From positions 676,284 to 716,894 of the forward strand of contig WELB01000008.1 of NCBI GenBank assembly GCA_009602725.1: 40,611 nucleotides of DNA, written 5' to 3'. Origin of the DNA: Spirogloea muscicola (Eukaryota; Streptophyta; Zygnematophyceae; Spirogloeales; Spirogloeaceae). Positions 23,719 through 34,639 of the stretch are shown in pieces (the stretch's first letter is position 1; every line of letters starts with the position of its first letter). The position numbers and the translations under genes were made by a program. The notes below the pieces were generated by a model that ran no database searches, had not been told where the DNA came from, and saw only the letters and a program-made list of their open reading frames with translations.

Positions 23719-26700
23719 TCAAAGAGTGTATGCCTTATCAACGGAGTCCATGTTCTCCAGATTCTGCATCTTGAGAACAGATTCCACGTGGCCCTGCATA
23801 TGCTCAACAAAACAGCGTTACACGTCCAACAGCCCAAAATAATCGCAAAGCAGTTTCCTAGACAAGAAGCAGACCAGTCTTCCCAAGGTCACGTAAATGC
23901 AGGGAGATGACATGCATTCTGTGCACTAGACACCTGTATGAAGATGGCAACCTGCAATGAGGCCAAGAAGCTTACCCTCAGTGTGTGGCGCTCCCGAAGA
24001 CGTGCAATTTCTGCTCGTCTTCTTGCATCGAGATTGATCTTAGACATGGCCGGGTATCTCCTGTCAATGGGTACACTCTTCTCTCCACCTTGCATCCCGT
24101 GACTTGTCCGCTGCGCATGCGCCCACTGTGATTGCCTCTTGCGCTGCTGGTGATGGTGGTGTGTGAACATTGTCTGCGCAGTGGAGGAAGAAGTATGAGC
24201 CTGACCTGGTCTCACAACTGGGATGCCTCACGCACATACTCTGACTTTGCTTAAAACTTAGAGGTTTAGAGTCTACTTGTTTAGGGGTTAGGTTTTTATG
24301 GGCTAGGAAATGAAAGGTTGTATGGTTTGATCCCCCTGAATCAGCATATAGGTGAAGGAAGGCATGTTGTGATCAGATGCTTTTCCCTGATTCGCATCAT
24401 TGGTCGTCGTCACTGAAGATTACCTTGCTCTGTGTCATGAGATGCCACATCTGGCCGTCCATTGCATACTGCACACCAAGCTTGATGAAATCCATAGGGA
24501 AGTAAAATATCAAGTCATACAGCCAGATCACTCCTGCCCAACCCCAGCCTATGCCACGGATGGGAACAAAACCCCACCTTGCATACACCGAGATGAAGGT
24601 TGCCACCTGAAAGACGAGAAGGAGATCAGGCATCCAGAGGCCCATGTAGAGTCCCAAATGTAAAAGTAGCCTTCTGGATAACCAGTAGTTCTTACGAAGT
24701 GCAACTACCGTCTGATGTCACGTTGTCTTAAATTCAAAACAGATGTAGACTCAATCTGCAAAATCTTGTTCCTGGTAGTCTGACTAGGAAATGCAAGAGC
24801 ACCATGAGAGGTTGTGGTGCTGACTTACAAGCTGAGCAACAATGAAGGATATCATAAGAAGTATCCCGGGTCGCTCTGTGTAGGATATCCTCTGAGCTCT
24901 GGTAACAAAAATGAGCGCCTGGCTCATGATACTCACTTGAAGGTAGAGCGCTGAAGCCAGGCGGCTATTGCTGTGAGAGATATCCTTCACACCAAAGATA
25001 TTCTGCAATGAAGAGGTGACACTGTTCAGGCAAGGGTTTGGCAAGTGATTCAACTCAGAACATGCATGCAATACTGCTCCTACATTTCAGATCTACCATC
25101 ATTAAGGACAATGGCATCAGGTGAGCTGCCACATGGAGAGCACCAAATGGCCGGAGGTCAGGATGTCTTACATGGAACAAGTTTCCCCGCATACCAAGGA
25201 AGAACAGCACGCTGAAGAGAGCTTGATAGAGGCCAAGGGAAATTCCAGTTATGAAAATCTCCCTAAGCTTCCAGCTGTCTGGAGTCTGGCTGGGCTTCAC
25301 TCGATCCTGTGCAGAGGAACATCAAGCCGTTTCAGTCCATTATCGCATCAGCACGCCGAAAGCTTAAAAAAGTGCACAAATTTTCCACTGTGTACTCATG
25401 CCAACAAATGAGCAGGTATAATTCACATAAACATTGGTGGCCTGCAGAACAAGCGGGCACCATGCCCAGTATAAAGTTTGGCAGATGTGGCAAACCTTGG
25501 AGATGGTCATGATAGTGCCGTCATTTAGGAATGCAAGAATGAGCACCATGAAGGGAGGGAAATCATACTTCCAGATAAGAGCTATCAACAAGAAACCAAC
25601 CACCACACGGATGGTGATTGCAGTCGCATAGATGGTATAGTTCTGCAAAATCCCAAAGCTGACGCTTGTCACACAGAAGGCTGTTGATCTCTGATCCTAG
25701 TCTGTGCATCCCGAGAGCCTGCAAGACTACAGAAAAGCACAAACAACAAAAAGCGATCCCTGGCTCGTGCACTCACGACCACCCTGCCATTTCCCTCATT
25801 TTGTGCAGCTTTGCGCATCATGATAGACACAGTTTTGACCTCAAGCTACTCCATACTGAACACCTTCATGGCATACCTTCATGCGTTGGAAGATAACTCG
25901 TGAGCGAAGGATGGCACTAATGATTGTGCTCAAGCCAGGCTCCGTCAGGACAATGTCTGCTGCCTCCCTGGCAGCATCAGTAGCGCCAGCAACTGCAATG
26001 CCAATGTCAGCCTTCTTGAGCGCCGGAGCATCATTGACGCCATCGCCCGTCATGGCAACCAAGTGCTTCCTATCTTGCAACACCTTGACAATGTTGAACT
26101 TGTGCTCTGTCAAAGCAAACAATCAGAACACTTCAGTGCAAAGCTGGAGCCTCCTCAATTGCACTAAGCAGCAAGAATGGTAAGAGGAGCACAATGCAGC
26201 ATGTCACAATCTCAGCTACTGTAGTCAAACAGAGTATTGATACGAAGCATCTCTTTACTGACCTGGATAGACCCCAGCAAACCCGTCTGCTTTTTCCACG
26301 AGCTCCCCCAAGTCTGTGCCTGGTGGCAATTGCTCCTTGCCAGTCATAATGTGAGAAGGGTAGATATTGCTGCCCATTCCTAGTCTGCGAGCAGTCTCCT
26401 TGCCAATTGCTAGCTGATCACCTGCCACCCACATGTGTGCACATCGGAAAAGTCATTCTTAACACACTAGCTGCATGCTGGGAAGCTGGTATAGGCTGCA
26501 AGATAATTCTGAACATGAGTTCCTACAATATGCAGGCTCTACACATGGTTGGAAGTGTAGCGAGGAAGTCCTAGCGAGGAAGTCCTTGGGCACTGTGCAC
26601 CAACAAAGTTTCCTCACTGCTACAAAATGGCCTTGATCTTGCTGCTGACATGCAGCTTTCAATCGTGAAGCCTTTTGCAGACTCCTGTGTCTCTTAAACT

Positions 26701-29700
26701 AAGACCCGGCTACTAATCATCAAGAATCACAAGAAGGCGAGATGTAGTAGAAGACCTGTGATCATCTTGACATTGACACCCAGCTCAAGAGCTTTCTCAA
26801 TTGTATCTGCAGTGTCGTGGCGCGGGGGATCAAGCAAGGGCAAGAGGCCCATGAAACGCCAGGGCCCACCAGGTCCTTCTGCGTTGCCATCTGGAATTTC
26901 CTGCAAGTCGCACTTGCACCAGCGAGCATCAGAGCAAAACAGCTAACCTGCGCATTCCTCATGCTGAGTCCTCATCAGTGTGTCATGGCCAATTCTCTGT
27001 TATGACAACACCATGGTCATGCATGGCCTGGGCAACACATTCAGAATCTTGTCTCACCTGCAGAGCCACGCCAAGGGTTCTCAGCCCGCGCTCAGCAAGC
27101 TTGTCAATGCTAGCCATTGCCTTTTGCCGCACGTCCTCTGAGCACTTTGTGAGCTCCAGTACCTGCAGGAGCAAAGACCTTCAACTTACACAATCCATGT
27201 AGCCATTGCTGCATGCATTTGCTGGTGTCCCACACTATCCACACTATGCTGTCCACATCCTGCCCTGGATTAAGGTAAGGCATATCACTCTACCTGCTCA
27301 GGAGCTCCCTTGCTTGCCCTGTACATCTTGCCGTCCTCTGTGGTATACGTAATTGCAGCGCGCTTGTCCGTCGGATTGAAGGGCAAGAAGTGCTTCTCTG
27401 TAATACCAGCTCTTGCCTGCAGAATGCACATGATCAGCACATGGAGACATGGGTGCAGCACTTGCTCAAGTGCTCCAAGGTGCACATGCAATCATCATGG
27501 ATACTGGGTATGCACCTGTCCTGGTTCCTCAAGTGTTCCCACGATTGCCTTGTCAATTGCCTCCTGATTTACGGTACTGGAGGCCCGCGCAGCCAGCAGC
27601 AAAATTTCTTCCTTGTTCGATTGCCCATCAAACACCTGCTCACAAGTCAGGAAATCCCTGTGAGCAAGTGTCCGACACTCTAACCGAATCTGAGCAATGT
27701 TTAGATGGTTCAGAGTCATGCCACCGTCAGTGGGCAACTTGGGTTGCTTACAATAGGCACTACCCACGTAAGTATTACCCAGCATCTATCAGACTTATCT
27801 GTGCACTCAGGGTTGATGACATGCCTCTATGTTCTCCTTATCGACAGTCAGCTGGTTGAGAGTCAACGTCCCCGTCTTGTCACTGCATAATATGTCCATG
27901 CCAGCCATCTCTTCAATGGCCGTCATGCGCTTAACAATAGCTCCCTGCTTGTGCAGATGCAGATTAGGCGTCAGCGCATGTTGGAGCTACCCGTTTGTTG
28001 GGAGGCATCGCAAGCAAATTAGTCTATCACATCAGTAAATCCCATCCTTCCACCCTCTTCATCACTGTTGATCTGTACAGGGCAGTGGCCTTTGTCAGGC
28101 ATGTGAGAGATCAAGCAGTCTGTGTCCTCAAGGGCGTCAATTTCGAATGTGTCTTCAATAGCAGGCACCTGCTTGGCCAGGTGGTGGGAGCCGATGGCCA
28201 TGGTGACTGACAGAACAGTTGGCATGGCAATTGGAATGCCACCAATCAAAAGCACAAGAAGATTGTTGATGCCGTTTCTGTATCTCCGCTTTTGTATGGC
28301 AAACATCACAATCGCCTCTATGAGGATGCCAATGAAGATGGACACAATGCAGAAGCTTCCAATCATAGCAAGCACCTGCAGGCCAAAAGTATCTGACACT
28401 GTTGTAGGACACAGGCTAGAAAAGGCGACTGCAACTCCCAGCTTTAAGGCAATCAAAATCACAATATCAAAGTGCAGCTCCGCTCTGAAAATACATAAAG
28501 TCTGAGCAAGTGACGAACAGATCCCAAGCAGATCAGCAGCATTCACAGGAGCCCTAGACAAGTTTACCACTGGTCACAGACCTTCTGGAAGTGACCCTGC
28601 TGGTCCGCTGTATCCACCAGGTGCGCAGCCTTGCCAAAGAATGTGTGCACGCCCGTAGCAATGACCACTGCATGCAGGTCTCCCTGCTTGCATGTTGACC
28701 CTGAGTAAACTTCATCCCCTTCCTTCTTGTTCACTGGCAATGACTCGCCTGTCAGCGCCGACTGCACAGCCGAGTATCACAGTGCAATTACATGGCTTGC
28801 TTCCTTTGAGTAGACTAAACCTTCCATCTGTACAACTTGAGCTTCGGGCACCATATGCAATCACAGACCGCCTCAGCGAACAGCATGGGACAGTACCTGG
28901 TCCACTTTCAGAGGTTCTCCTTTCAGGAGCCGCGCATCTGCAGGGATGATGTCGCCGCCCCGGATGCCAATGAGATCTCCCGGCACAAGGTGCGTTGCCT
29001 CCATCTCTTTCCAGGCTCCGTCACGGAGGACCTACTCACGAAGGTCATCACACTTTGACAATGATGAGTGCTATCCATACTACAAGATGTGGAAGCGCTA
29101 ATATCCAATTGTACGATCAGCACATGTAGTACTGGCATGTACTGATCTGATAGCATGTCCAGTATTTTGCTTCTGACAGCAGATTATTTGCATGAAAACA
29201 TGCAGGCAGTCAGTAATGGCACTGACAACTCTGACTAAAGGAAAGTTGGGGCCATTGCAGCTGAAGAACATCTTTGAAGTCATAATTGACTATCTCAGTA
29301 TTTGACTAAACATGGACAGTGAGCGTCTGCTACTCGTACATTTGCCGAAGGTGCCAGGTTGGCCATGAGTGCAGCAGCAGCTTTGCCTGCATTGTTCTCC
29401 TCATAGAAACTGAGAGTCGCATTGACCATCAGGAGTATGATGATGCCAACAAAGTCCTCCCAATCAGGTGGGAGGCCCTGCACATTCGGTAGACAATTTT
29501 TGATAAGATTATAGATAGCCATAAAGCGCTTGACAATTAATGATTGCCTCGGCTGACTATTAGGCTGTTGGAACATGAAAGCAGATACAGCAGTGTTAGC
29601 AATGTGTGACGAGGTGACAGTCAGATCACATCTACTGCTGCGCCGTGGCAGGCAGAGGCAATAGCTGAGAGTGATTGTACTGATCGGACCTGGCCGTTAG

Positions 29701-30205
29701 CAACAACAATAGCGACCAGCGCAGCCATCTCCATGACCCAGGACAGCGGATTCCACAGGAAGCTGAGGAATTTCAGAAATGCACTTTGCTGGACACACGA
29801 AAGTGTGTCAAGGTGTCAGAGCATCAACTCTTGTCAAGCCTCTGACCGATGCTGACAATACCATGTCAACCGAAAGCAGCTGCTGGCAGCCGCACATGAT
29901 ATGACAAGCCCAATACATCCACGACTTTGCCCCAAACTTGGACACGTTGTTTGGTAGACTTACACCTTGTCAAGCCGGCCAAGTCAAAGTGACTGCAGTC
30001 TGCATGTTGGAAAGGAAGTTTTGCGATGTGTGTACCATTTGGACCTTATTGCAGGGCTTGCAGCAGCATTGGCCAACTCGTGTAAACAGTCACTCACATG
30101 CTTCTCTTCAAGCTTGTTTTGTCCGAAAATATTGATACGCTCTTCTGCTTCTTGGGATGTCAGCCCCTGCGGGCTTGTCTTGAGCTGATCCCAGACCTCG
30201 TCCAT
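23719..30205 (-). CDS. Plasma-membrane H+-ATPase (P3A type) with plant-like regulatory C-terminus
   Basis: This pump exports H+ across the plasma membrane at the cost of ATP. Nineteen exons join to 926 residues plus TGA. Landmarks: MDEVWDQL and NKLEEKH at the N-terminus; [12 protein letters not shown] in M2; [14 protein letters not shown]; actuator [25 protein letters not shown] in M4; phosphorylation site CSDKTGTLT (Asp about 311); [46 protein letters not shown] in M6, holding the proton-binding Asp; [13 protein letters not shown]. The regulatory domain has [14 protein letters not shown] and [20 protein letters not shown] and ends AYTL, so a penultimate Thr follows Tyr as in the land-plant YTV motif. 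The first ATG in frame is 30203-30205, but family homology extends a few codons upstream (NFKQEHAP) to a stop. A small upstream exon joining at an AG before 30231 is therefore possible. Confidence 0.94.
26559..26586. repeat. 14-base tandem duplication in an H+-ATPase intron
   Basis: AGCGAGGAAGTCCT occurs twice head-to-tail without change inside the intron 26422-26755. Confidence 0.9.
27636..27824 (-). other. GC-AG intron in the H+-ATPase
   Basis: The exon with CSDKTGTLT ends DKENIE (ATAGAG) and is followed on the minus strand by GCATGTC. The next exon opens [10 protein letters not shown] after GAGCAG. Only the GC border keeps the frame; using the nearby GT would lead to an in-frame TGA. Confidence 0.7.
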
Positions 30206-30231
30206 GGGGGCATGCTCCTGTTTGAAATTCA

Positions 30232-31053
30232 CTCAGCGGCGCAGACGCTGGAGGTGAGAAGGCGGTCTGCTCACATCGACCAGCAGGCTTTCGGTGGGCC
30301 ACATTTCCTCCACGCCAGGCTCGTCTTGAGAGGGCAAACCACGGGAATCGAACCTATATCGGGAAGGCTATACAAAGGACAGCCGCTCAAGCCCCTGAGC
30401 ATCTCAGTCAGGGTGACTGCAGCGAGGCCTCTCCTCGTGATGGCTGACTGCAGCAGCCACTCGCAAGGCCGAATTCGATGGCTACCGGGCCGCATTGCCG
30501 TCAGTGTGGAGTAATCAAATGCCTCCCAGCATGCAACGGCCCTGTGCTGGCGGCTGGGAAGTAAGCCCCGAGGTGCAGGCCGTCGGGCAGGACGGGTGGC
30601 GGGGAGCAGGGCTCGGCCAGACTGGCATTGCCGGCCTCACCAGATCAATCTTGTCGAGCGCGTCCGCCTGCAGGCCTCCCGCGGTGGCGCCATGCCCGCC
30701 GCCGCCGTTCACGTCCTTGCCCATGCTGCTGAGCGAGGCGTCGCCTGTCGCGAGCGGAAGCCCGCTGCTGGCTGCGGATGGCCCGCACTGGCGGTTCCCC
30801 CGGCAGCGCGCGCGGGCTCAGAGGCCGCCGCCGCCGCCGCTGCCGCCGCCGCCGCTGTCGCCGTCCTCCTCGCAGCTCTACCGTCAGGCCGCTGCCTTCG
30901 CGCTTGGGCCTGCGCTGAGCGTCCATCTCAGTCCTTCCGGCGGTGCTGGCGTGGAGGTTTGGCCGGCGAGCAACAACAGCTCTTATTCTTGGAAGCCAGG
31001 CAGGCCTGACGCAGGCGCCTCTGAGGTCCTCTGCTGCACTGTTGGCCTCCGCC
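30232..31053. other. GC-rich divergent 5' region
   Basis: This stretch lies between the H+-ATPase start (minus) and an unrecognised frame (plus). It probably contains the H+-ATPase promoter and 5' leader. It is GC-rich from about 30540 with a GCC-repeat core at 30820-30865, and includes the tRNA-like block described separately. No further gene is recognised. Confidence 0.6.
30332..30408 (-). pseudogene. tRNA-like block (degenerate tRNA or SINE head)
   Basis: On the minus strand there is a perfect B-box GGTTCGATTCC (30344-30354), a D-arm-like GCTC...GAGC with an 8-base loop (30385-30400), and between them a 5-bp anticodon-arm-like stem GCTGT/ATAGC with a 7-base loop. The loop lacks T33, one T-stem pair is mismatched, and no 5' strand pairs with the 3' GGTTTGC. 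It is therefore not a functional tRNA. A decayed tRNA or the tRNA-derived head of a SINE fits best. Confidence 0.45.
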
Positions 31054-31749
31054 ATGGCCGCGTCGATGACGACAAGCCTCGTTGTCTCGGATCAGGCTGC
31101 CGCTGTCTTGGCTGCATGTACGCCGAGCTGCAGTGTTGAGTTCCTGAGTAGGAGGCCTGGTGCGGTGAGCTCCGTTGCGAGAAGCAGGGAGGGCCGCTTG
31201 TCAAGCAGGCATGTCAGCGCAAGCCAGGGCCTCAGATTGGATCGACAGTCCCTTGAGCTGGTCCGGAGAAGGAGGAACAGGTGCTCAACCACTGAGAGGC
31301 TGCAGTATTCACAGACAGGACCAAGGGCAGAAGCCAGTGCTGTGGCGCCTGTTCTGGAGACCACAGCCCTCCCTCAATCCTTCATAAGCCAGAAGCAGAA
31401 ATCCACCCAGAAGTTCGTCATAGCTGGAGATTCTGGTGAGGATGGCAGATATGGGCAGGCTGTTGGTGCATTTGAGTATGAAGCGGTGCAGATCACCTCA
31501 AGGCTTCAGATCCTAGAACCCCCAAGTATTCTAGCAGCTCCAGCCAGGATCTCCCCAGTCACTACTGGTCGTAGTCCTGCTGTTGTGGAGACTGGTGCCC
31601 AGACTGGTCTTGTTGCAACTTCAAGGCCAGGACATACAAGTTTGGAGATCAAGACCAGACAGAGCAAACAGGCTTCCAGGCAGCTGGCTGGTGACCAGAT
31701 CAGCGTGCTTCGTGACCCAGCATTGAACAAGGGCACAGCTTTCACGTGA
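31054..31749 (+). CDS. Unrecognised 231-residue protein or first exon
   Basis: No family is recognised. The ATG at 31054 sits in CCGCCATGG, a strong start context. The first 40 or so residues (MAASMTTSLVVSDQ onwards) are rich in Ala/Ser/Thr, followed by Arg, and nearly free of acidic residues, as in organelle transit peptides. The rest is Ser/Thr/Gln/Arg-rich, with no predicted membrane segment by eye. The frame closes at TGA 31747, but that stop lies inside AC|GTGAGT, an excellent donor at 31746. The frame may therefore be a first coding exon of a spliced gene rather than a complete one. No in-phase downstream exon was identified before the next gene. It may also be non-coding. Confidence 0.35.
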   Translation: MAASMTTSLVVSDQAAAVLAACTPSCSVEFLSRRPGAVSSVARSREGRLSSRHVSASQGLRLDRQSLELVRRRRNRCSTTERLQYSQTGPRAEASAVAPVLETTALPQSFISQKQKSTQKFVIAGDSGEDGRYGQAVGAFEYEAVQITSRLQILEPPSILAAPARISPVTTGRSPAVVETGAQTGLVATSRPGHTSLEIKTRQSKQASRQLAGDQISVLRDPALNKGTAFT

Positions 31750-32105
31750 GTCGTTCTTTACTGAGCCAAATGTGAGATAGCACCTGCTCCAAGCAACTGC
31801 AACAGTGGCAGCTGTTCGCCTTGCTCNCCTCTCCACTACCCCCCTCCCCCTTCCTGGATTCCGCCGGTCCGCCTAGGGCCGCCCTCCCTCCTCTTGCCCT
31901 ACACAAGGCGCGGGAGTTACGACCTCGGCAAGTTCCATGCAGCTGCCCACCCAACTCGACCTCAAGCCCGTCTCGCTCAGCCCAACGTTGCCCACCACTT
32001 CGCCTGACTCTGACTCGAGCCGCCATCCTCTGCCACTACTCCGCCACCCAGTCTCCGCCGGCAGTCGGTGAGCAGAGCCGCGGCTTCCTCAGGCCCGCCG
32101 CCAGC
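31750..32105 (+). promoter_or_regulatory. C/T-rich leader and promoter of the first low-complexity gene
   Basis: About 350 bases upstream of the ATG at 32106 are strongly C/T-rich, with short CTCC and CCGCC runs. This is consistent with a 5' untranslated region. An N at 31827 marks unresolved sequence. No TATA box is evident. Confidence 0.4.
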
Positions 32106-33097
32106 ATGGACTACAATAACCAGCAGGGGGGCTACAACCAGCAGCAGGGGTACAACAACCAGGGCGGCGGCGGCATGGGCTACAACGACGGCCAGGGCCA
32201 GGGCTACAACCAGGGCGGCCAGAATATGGGCGGCAGTTATGGCCAGCAGCAGCAGGTAGTTAACCCGCTTCTAGCAGCATCTCCCAACCTGGCCGCGTCA
32301 ACCTTGGCTTGTAATTGTGACTACTACAAGTTCTCTTACTCATAAGGAGAGATGGTTTCTACGTTCTTTGCTTAGAGGAGGGCTACTCACAGTAGCTTCT
32401 GCTAGATTCTCTTCCATTGTCCTTAGAGCATGGACTATACAACAATTGCGGTGTCAGCTGCTAGCAATCTCAACCACATTGAGAAATGTGACGTGCAGGG
32501 CGGCTTCGGAGGACAGCAGGGTGGCTATGGTGACAACCAGGGCGGGTACGGCGGCCAGCAGCAGGGCGGGTACGGCGGCCAGCAGCAGGGCGGGTACGGC
32601 GGCCAGCAGCAGGGCGGGTACGGCGGCCAGCAGCAGGGCAACTATGGTGGGAACAACAATGGCCAGGTCAGGTCCTCGATGCATCCGGGAAAAACCTGGG
32701 CTAATGTATTGCGTTAATGACTTACTGCAACATTAGTAGGTACTCTTGCAACAACAATGTTGACCCTCATCTCACTTGAGTTCTTCAGGATGGCGAGAAG
32801 AAGCATGACCACAAGCGCTTGGAAGAGGTGGCCCTGGTCGGTGCTCTAGGTGTTGGTGCGTATGAGTATGAGCAGCACCGCAGGAAGGAGAAGCGGGAAG
32901 AGGAGCAGGAGCAGCAAAACAATTCTGACCAGCCAAAGCAGCACGACCACAAGCGTCTGGAGGAGGCGGCCGCGGTTGGCGCCCTTGGTGTAGGCGCCTA
33001 TGAGTATGAGCAGCACCGCCGCAAGGAGAAGGAGCAGGAGCTTCAGGAGCAGCAGCAGTATGGCGGAGAGAAGCCCAAGAAGGAGGGTTGGTTCTGA
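32106..33097 (+). CDS. Gly/Tyr/Gln-rich low-complexity protein with doubled ASR-like C-terminal module
   Basis: Three exons (32106-32255, 32499-32666, 32789-33097; both introns phase 0, GT-AG) give 208 residues. Residues 1-106 are almost only Gly, Tyr, Gln and Asn, in repeats such as GGYGGQQQ, like prion-like domains that phase-separate. Residues 107-208 are charged and predicted helical. They contain two copies, 46 residues apart (about 112-149 and 158-192), of HDHKRLEE, a Val/Ala/Gly stretch VGALGVGAYEYEQH, then a Lys/Glu/Gln run. The protein ends KKEGWF. The module resembles the C-terminal HK-x-EE-AAAVGAGG-x-HEHHEKKE pattern of plant ASR (ABA/WDS, water-deficit) proteins, which are disordered, bind zinc and DNA, and protect in stress. 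That is resemblance only. A paralogue lies 2.5 kb downstream. No signal peptide is seen. Confidence 0.82.
32541..32636 (+). repeat. Perfect 24-base coding tandem repeat, four copies
   Basis: Four identical copies of a 24-base unit encode GGYGGQQQ in exon 2 of the upstream low-complexity gene. Identity at every synonymous site implies very recent expansion. Copy number may vary between strains or be collapsed in assembly. Confidence 0.95.
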
Positions 33098-34639
33098 TTT
33101 ACATCAGTTGTGCACATTGCGTAGACAATGTCTTCCGCTAGATGTGTCAACGAAGTTAATGTTGGTTGGCAGCCTGAAGCCTCCTATTAGGTATAAAATT
33201 TTGCAGAGCCTCTTGTTTGCAGCCACTGAGCATATTTTATTTGTTCTAGTATATATACCCAGTTGAGAATGTCTACATTCCACCTTTTTAACATTTATTG
33301 GTATGGTTGTCAACAATACATATATGACCGTGAAATTTCACATCTACAGTGGATATGCTACAAGGGCTGTCGTATGCTTTTCCATGATGGAGTTGTTGTT
33401 GCCCACATCCATTTAAGAAGTTCAGGCTAGTGCCTGCAAGCCACAGAGCTAGAATACAATCTCCATGTTGTCATGGTGCTGTCTTATTGTGCCAAACAGC
33501 CCTAGGCTGCTGCCAGGCAGGTAGCTCTTTCTGAGAGCGCCACTGGATGGAGATACTCCTGGCATTCTTGTGTGGAACTCCTTGGCATTGCTGTTTGAGA
33601 CCATTTTGGACTCAGCTGTTAAGCCACTCGTCTTCAGGCTGGCAGGCGCTAGTCTCCCTCATTGAGATGAACTTAGTAGTAGCCAACCCGGCAAATTGTG
33701 ATGTCTTGACTTGTATACTTACTTCATAAGTGTTGAGCACCCATATCTGTACGACGTTCTTACCTCCCAAAATCTATGGAAAGCTGGCTTACATGGCCCC
33801 CACTGTAGCCACACGAGGAGAGTCGTGTCCTTGGGCTGGCTACTTTAAAGAGTCCTTTGAATGAGTTGCTAGCTTCTCTCGTCTTTCAGAAAGTTGCCCC
33901 AGTACTACTTATACCCTTGATGCTATGTGCCTCTCCCCTGCTCATGGGTGCTAAAGCAGTAAGCAGTTCTTCCAAAAGATGAAACAGCTCTCAGATTGCA
34001 GTGATGGCTGTCAGACGCCCAGCCCAAAGGAGTGGACTACAGTCCGCTTCAGCCTTGCTGAACTTGCTCAGCTTCTTTAGCCCCTCTTAGCCTAAAGCAC
34101 TTTCAGTTGTCCAACTTTTACCGTTTCCTCTGCTTTTCCTACATTGTCAGTGCATTCACACGGCTTGGCCTTAGTTTTGCGTCAAGCTCTCCGCGTGCCT
34201 TTCCTCCTAGCTGCTTCTTCCTTGGGCTGGCTTCTGCTGCACAGGCTCGTTGCCCGCTCTGGCAGCAATAGCAGGCTCTCCATTAGAATGGACGAAGTTC
34301 GAAGGGGCCACCTAAAGCACACAGCAACTAAAGTAGAACAAGGACGCCTCGAGTGGCCACTGGGTGCTCAATATCCCATGTTGAGCAGCCGCATGTCAGT
34401 AGTGGAAGTAGTCTCCGTGTAGCGCTTTAGCGGGCTCATACTTATTCGCTGGGCTGGCCAATCACCTCCAATGCCCCTATACTGGAAGAATCTCTCCCCG
34501 ACAAGGTTTAGATTAGGTCTCCGTATTATGTAGCATTGTTTAGTCTGCACTCGACTCTGCCTGAACAATGTATTGGCTTGAATTGGCCTCCCTTTCAATT
34601 CATGCGCCCCGCGCGCCTTCTCTCCCCGACAAGAATGGA

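Larger units (their letters stand above)
23719..30205 (-). other. Exon map of the H+-ATPase (19 exons)
   Basis: In plus coordinates, from the 3' end: 23719-23793, 23976-24173, 24424-24606, 24829-25002, 25172-25306, 25496-25642, 25877-26106, 26263-26421, 26756-26900, 27058-27162, 27294-27416, 27516-27635, 27825-27944, 28169-28375, 28582-28761, 28897-29031, 29340-29477, 29690-29788, 30098-30205 (possibly to 30231). The total is 2781 nt, divisible by three. All borders are GT-AG except the GC donor just 3' of 27825. The small last exon carries only the final 24 residues. Confidence 0.87.

Noticed and set aside
24260-24310. TTTAGGG-like telomeric sequence
   Set aside because: Only one exact unit with degenerate neighbours is present; not a telomeric tract.
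28019-28168. Open acidic reading frame extending the H+-ATPase exon into its intron
   Set aside because: The conserved junction between LAKQ and [12 protein letters not shown] requires the intron 27945-28168 to be removed. Its length is not a multiple of three, so retention would truncate the pump.
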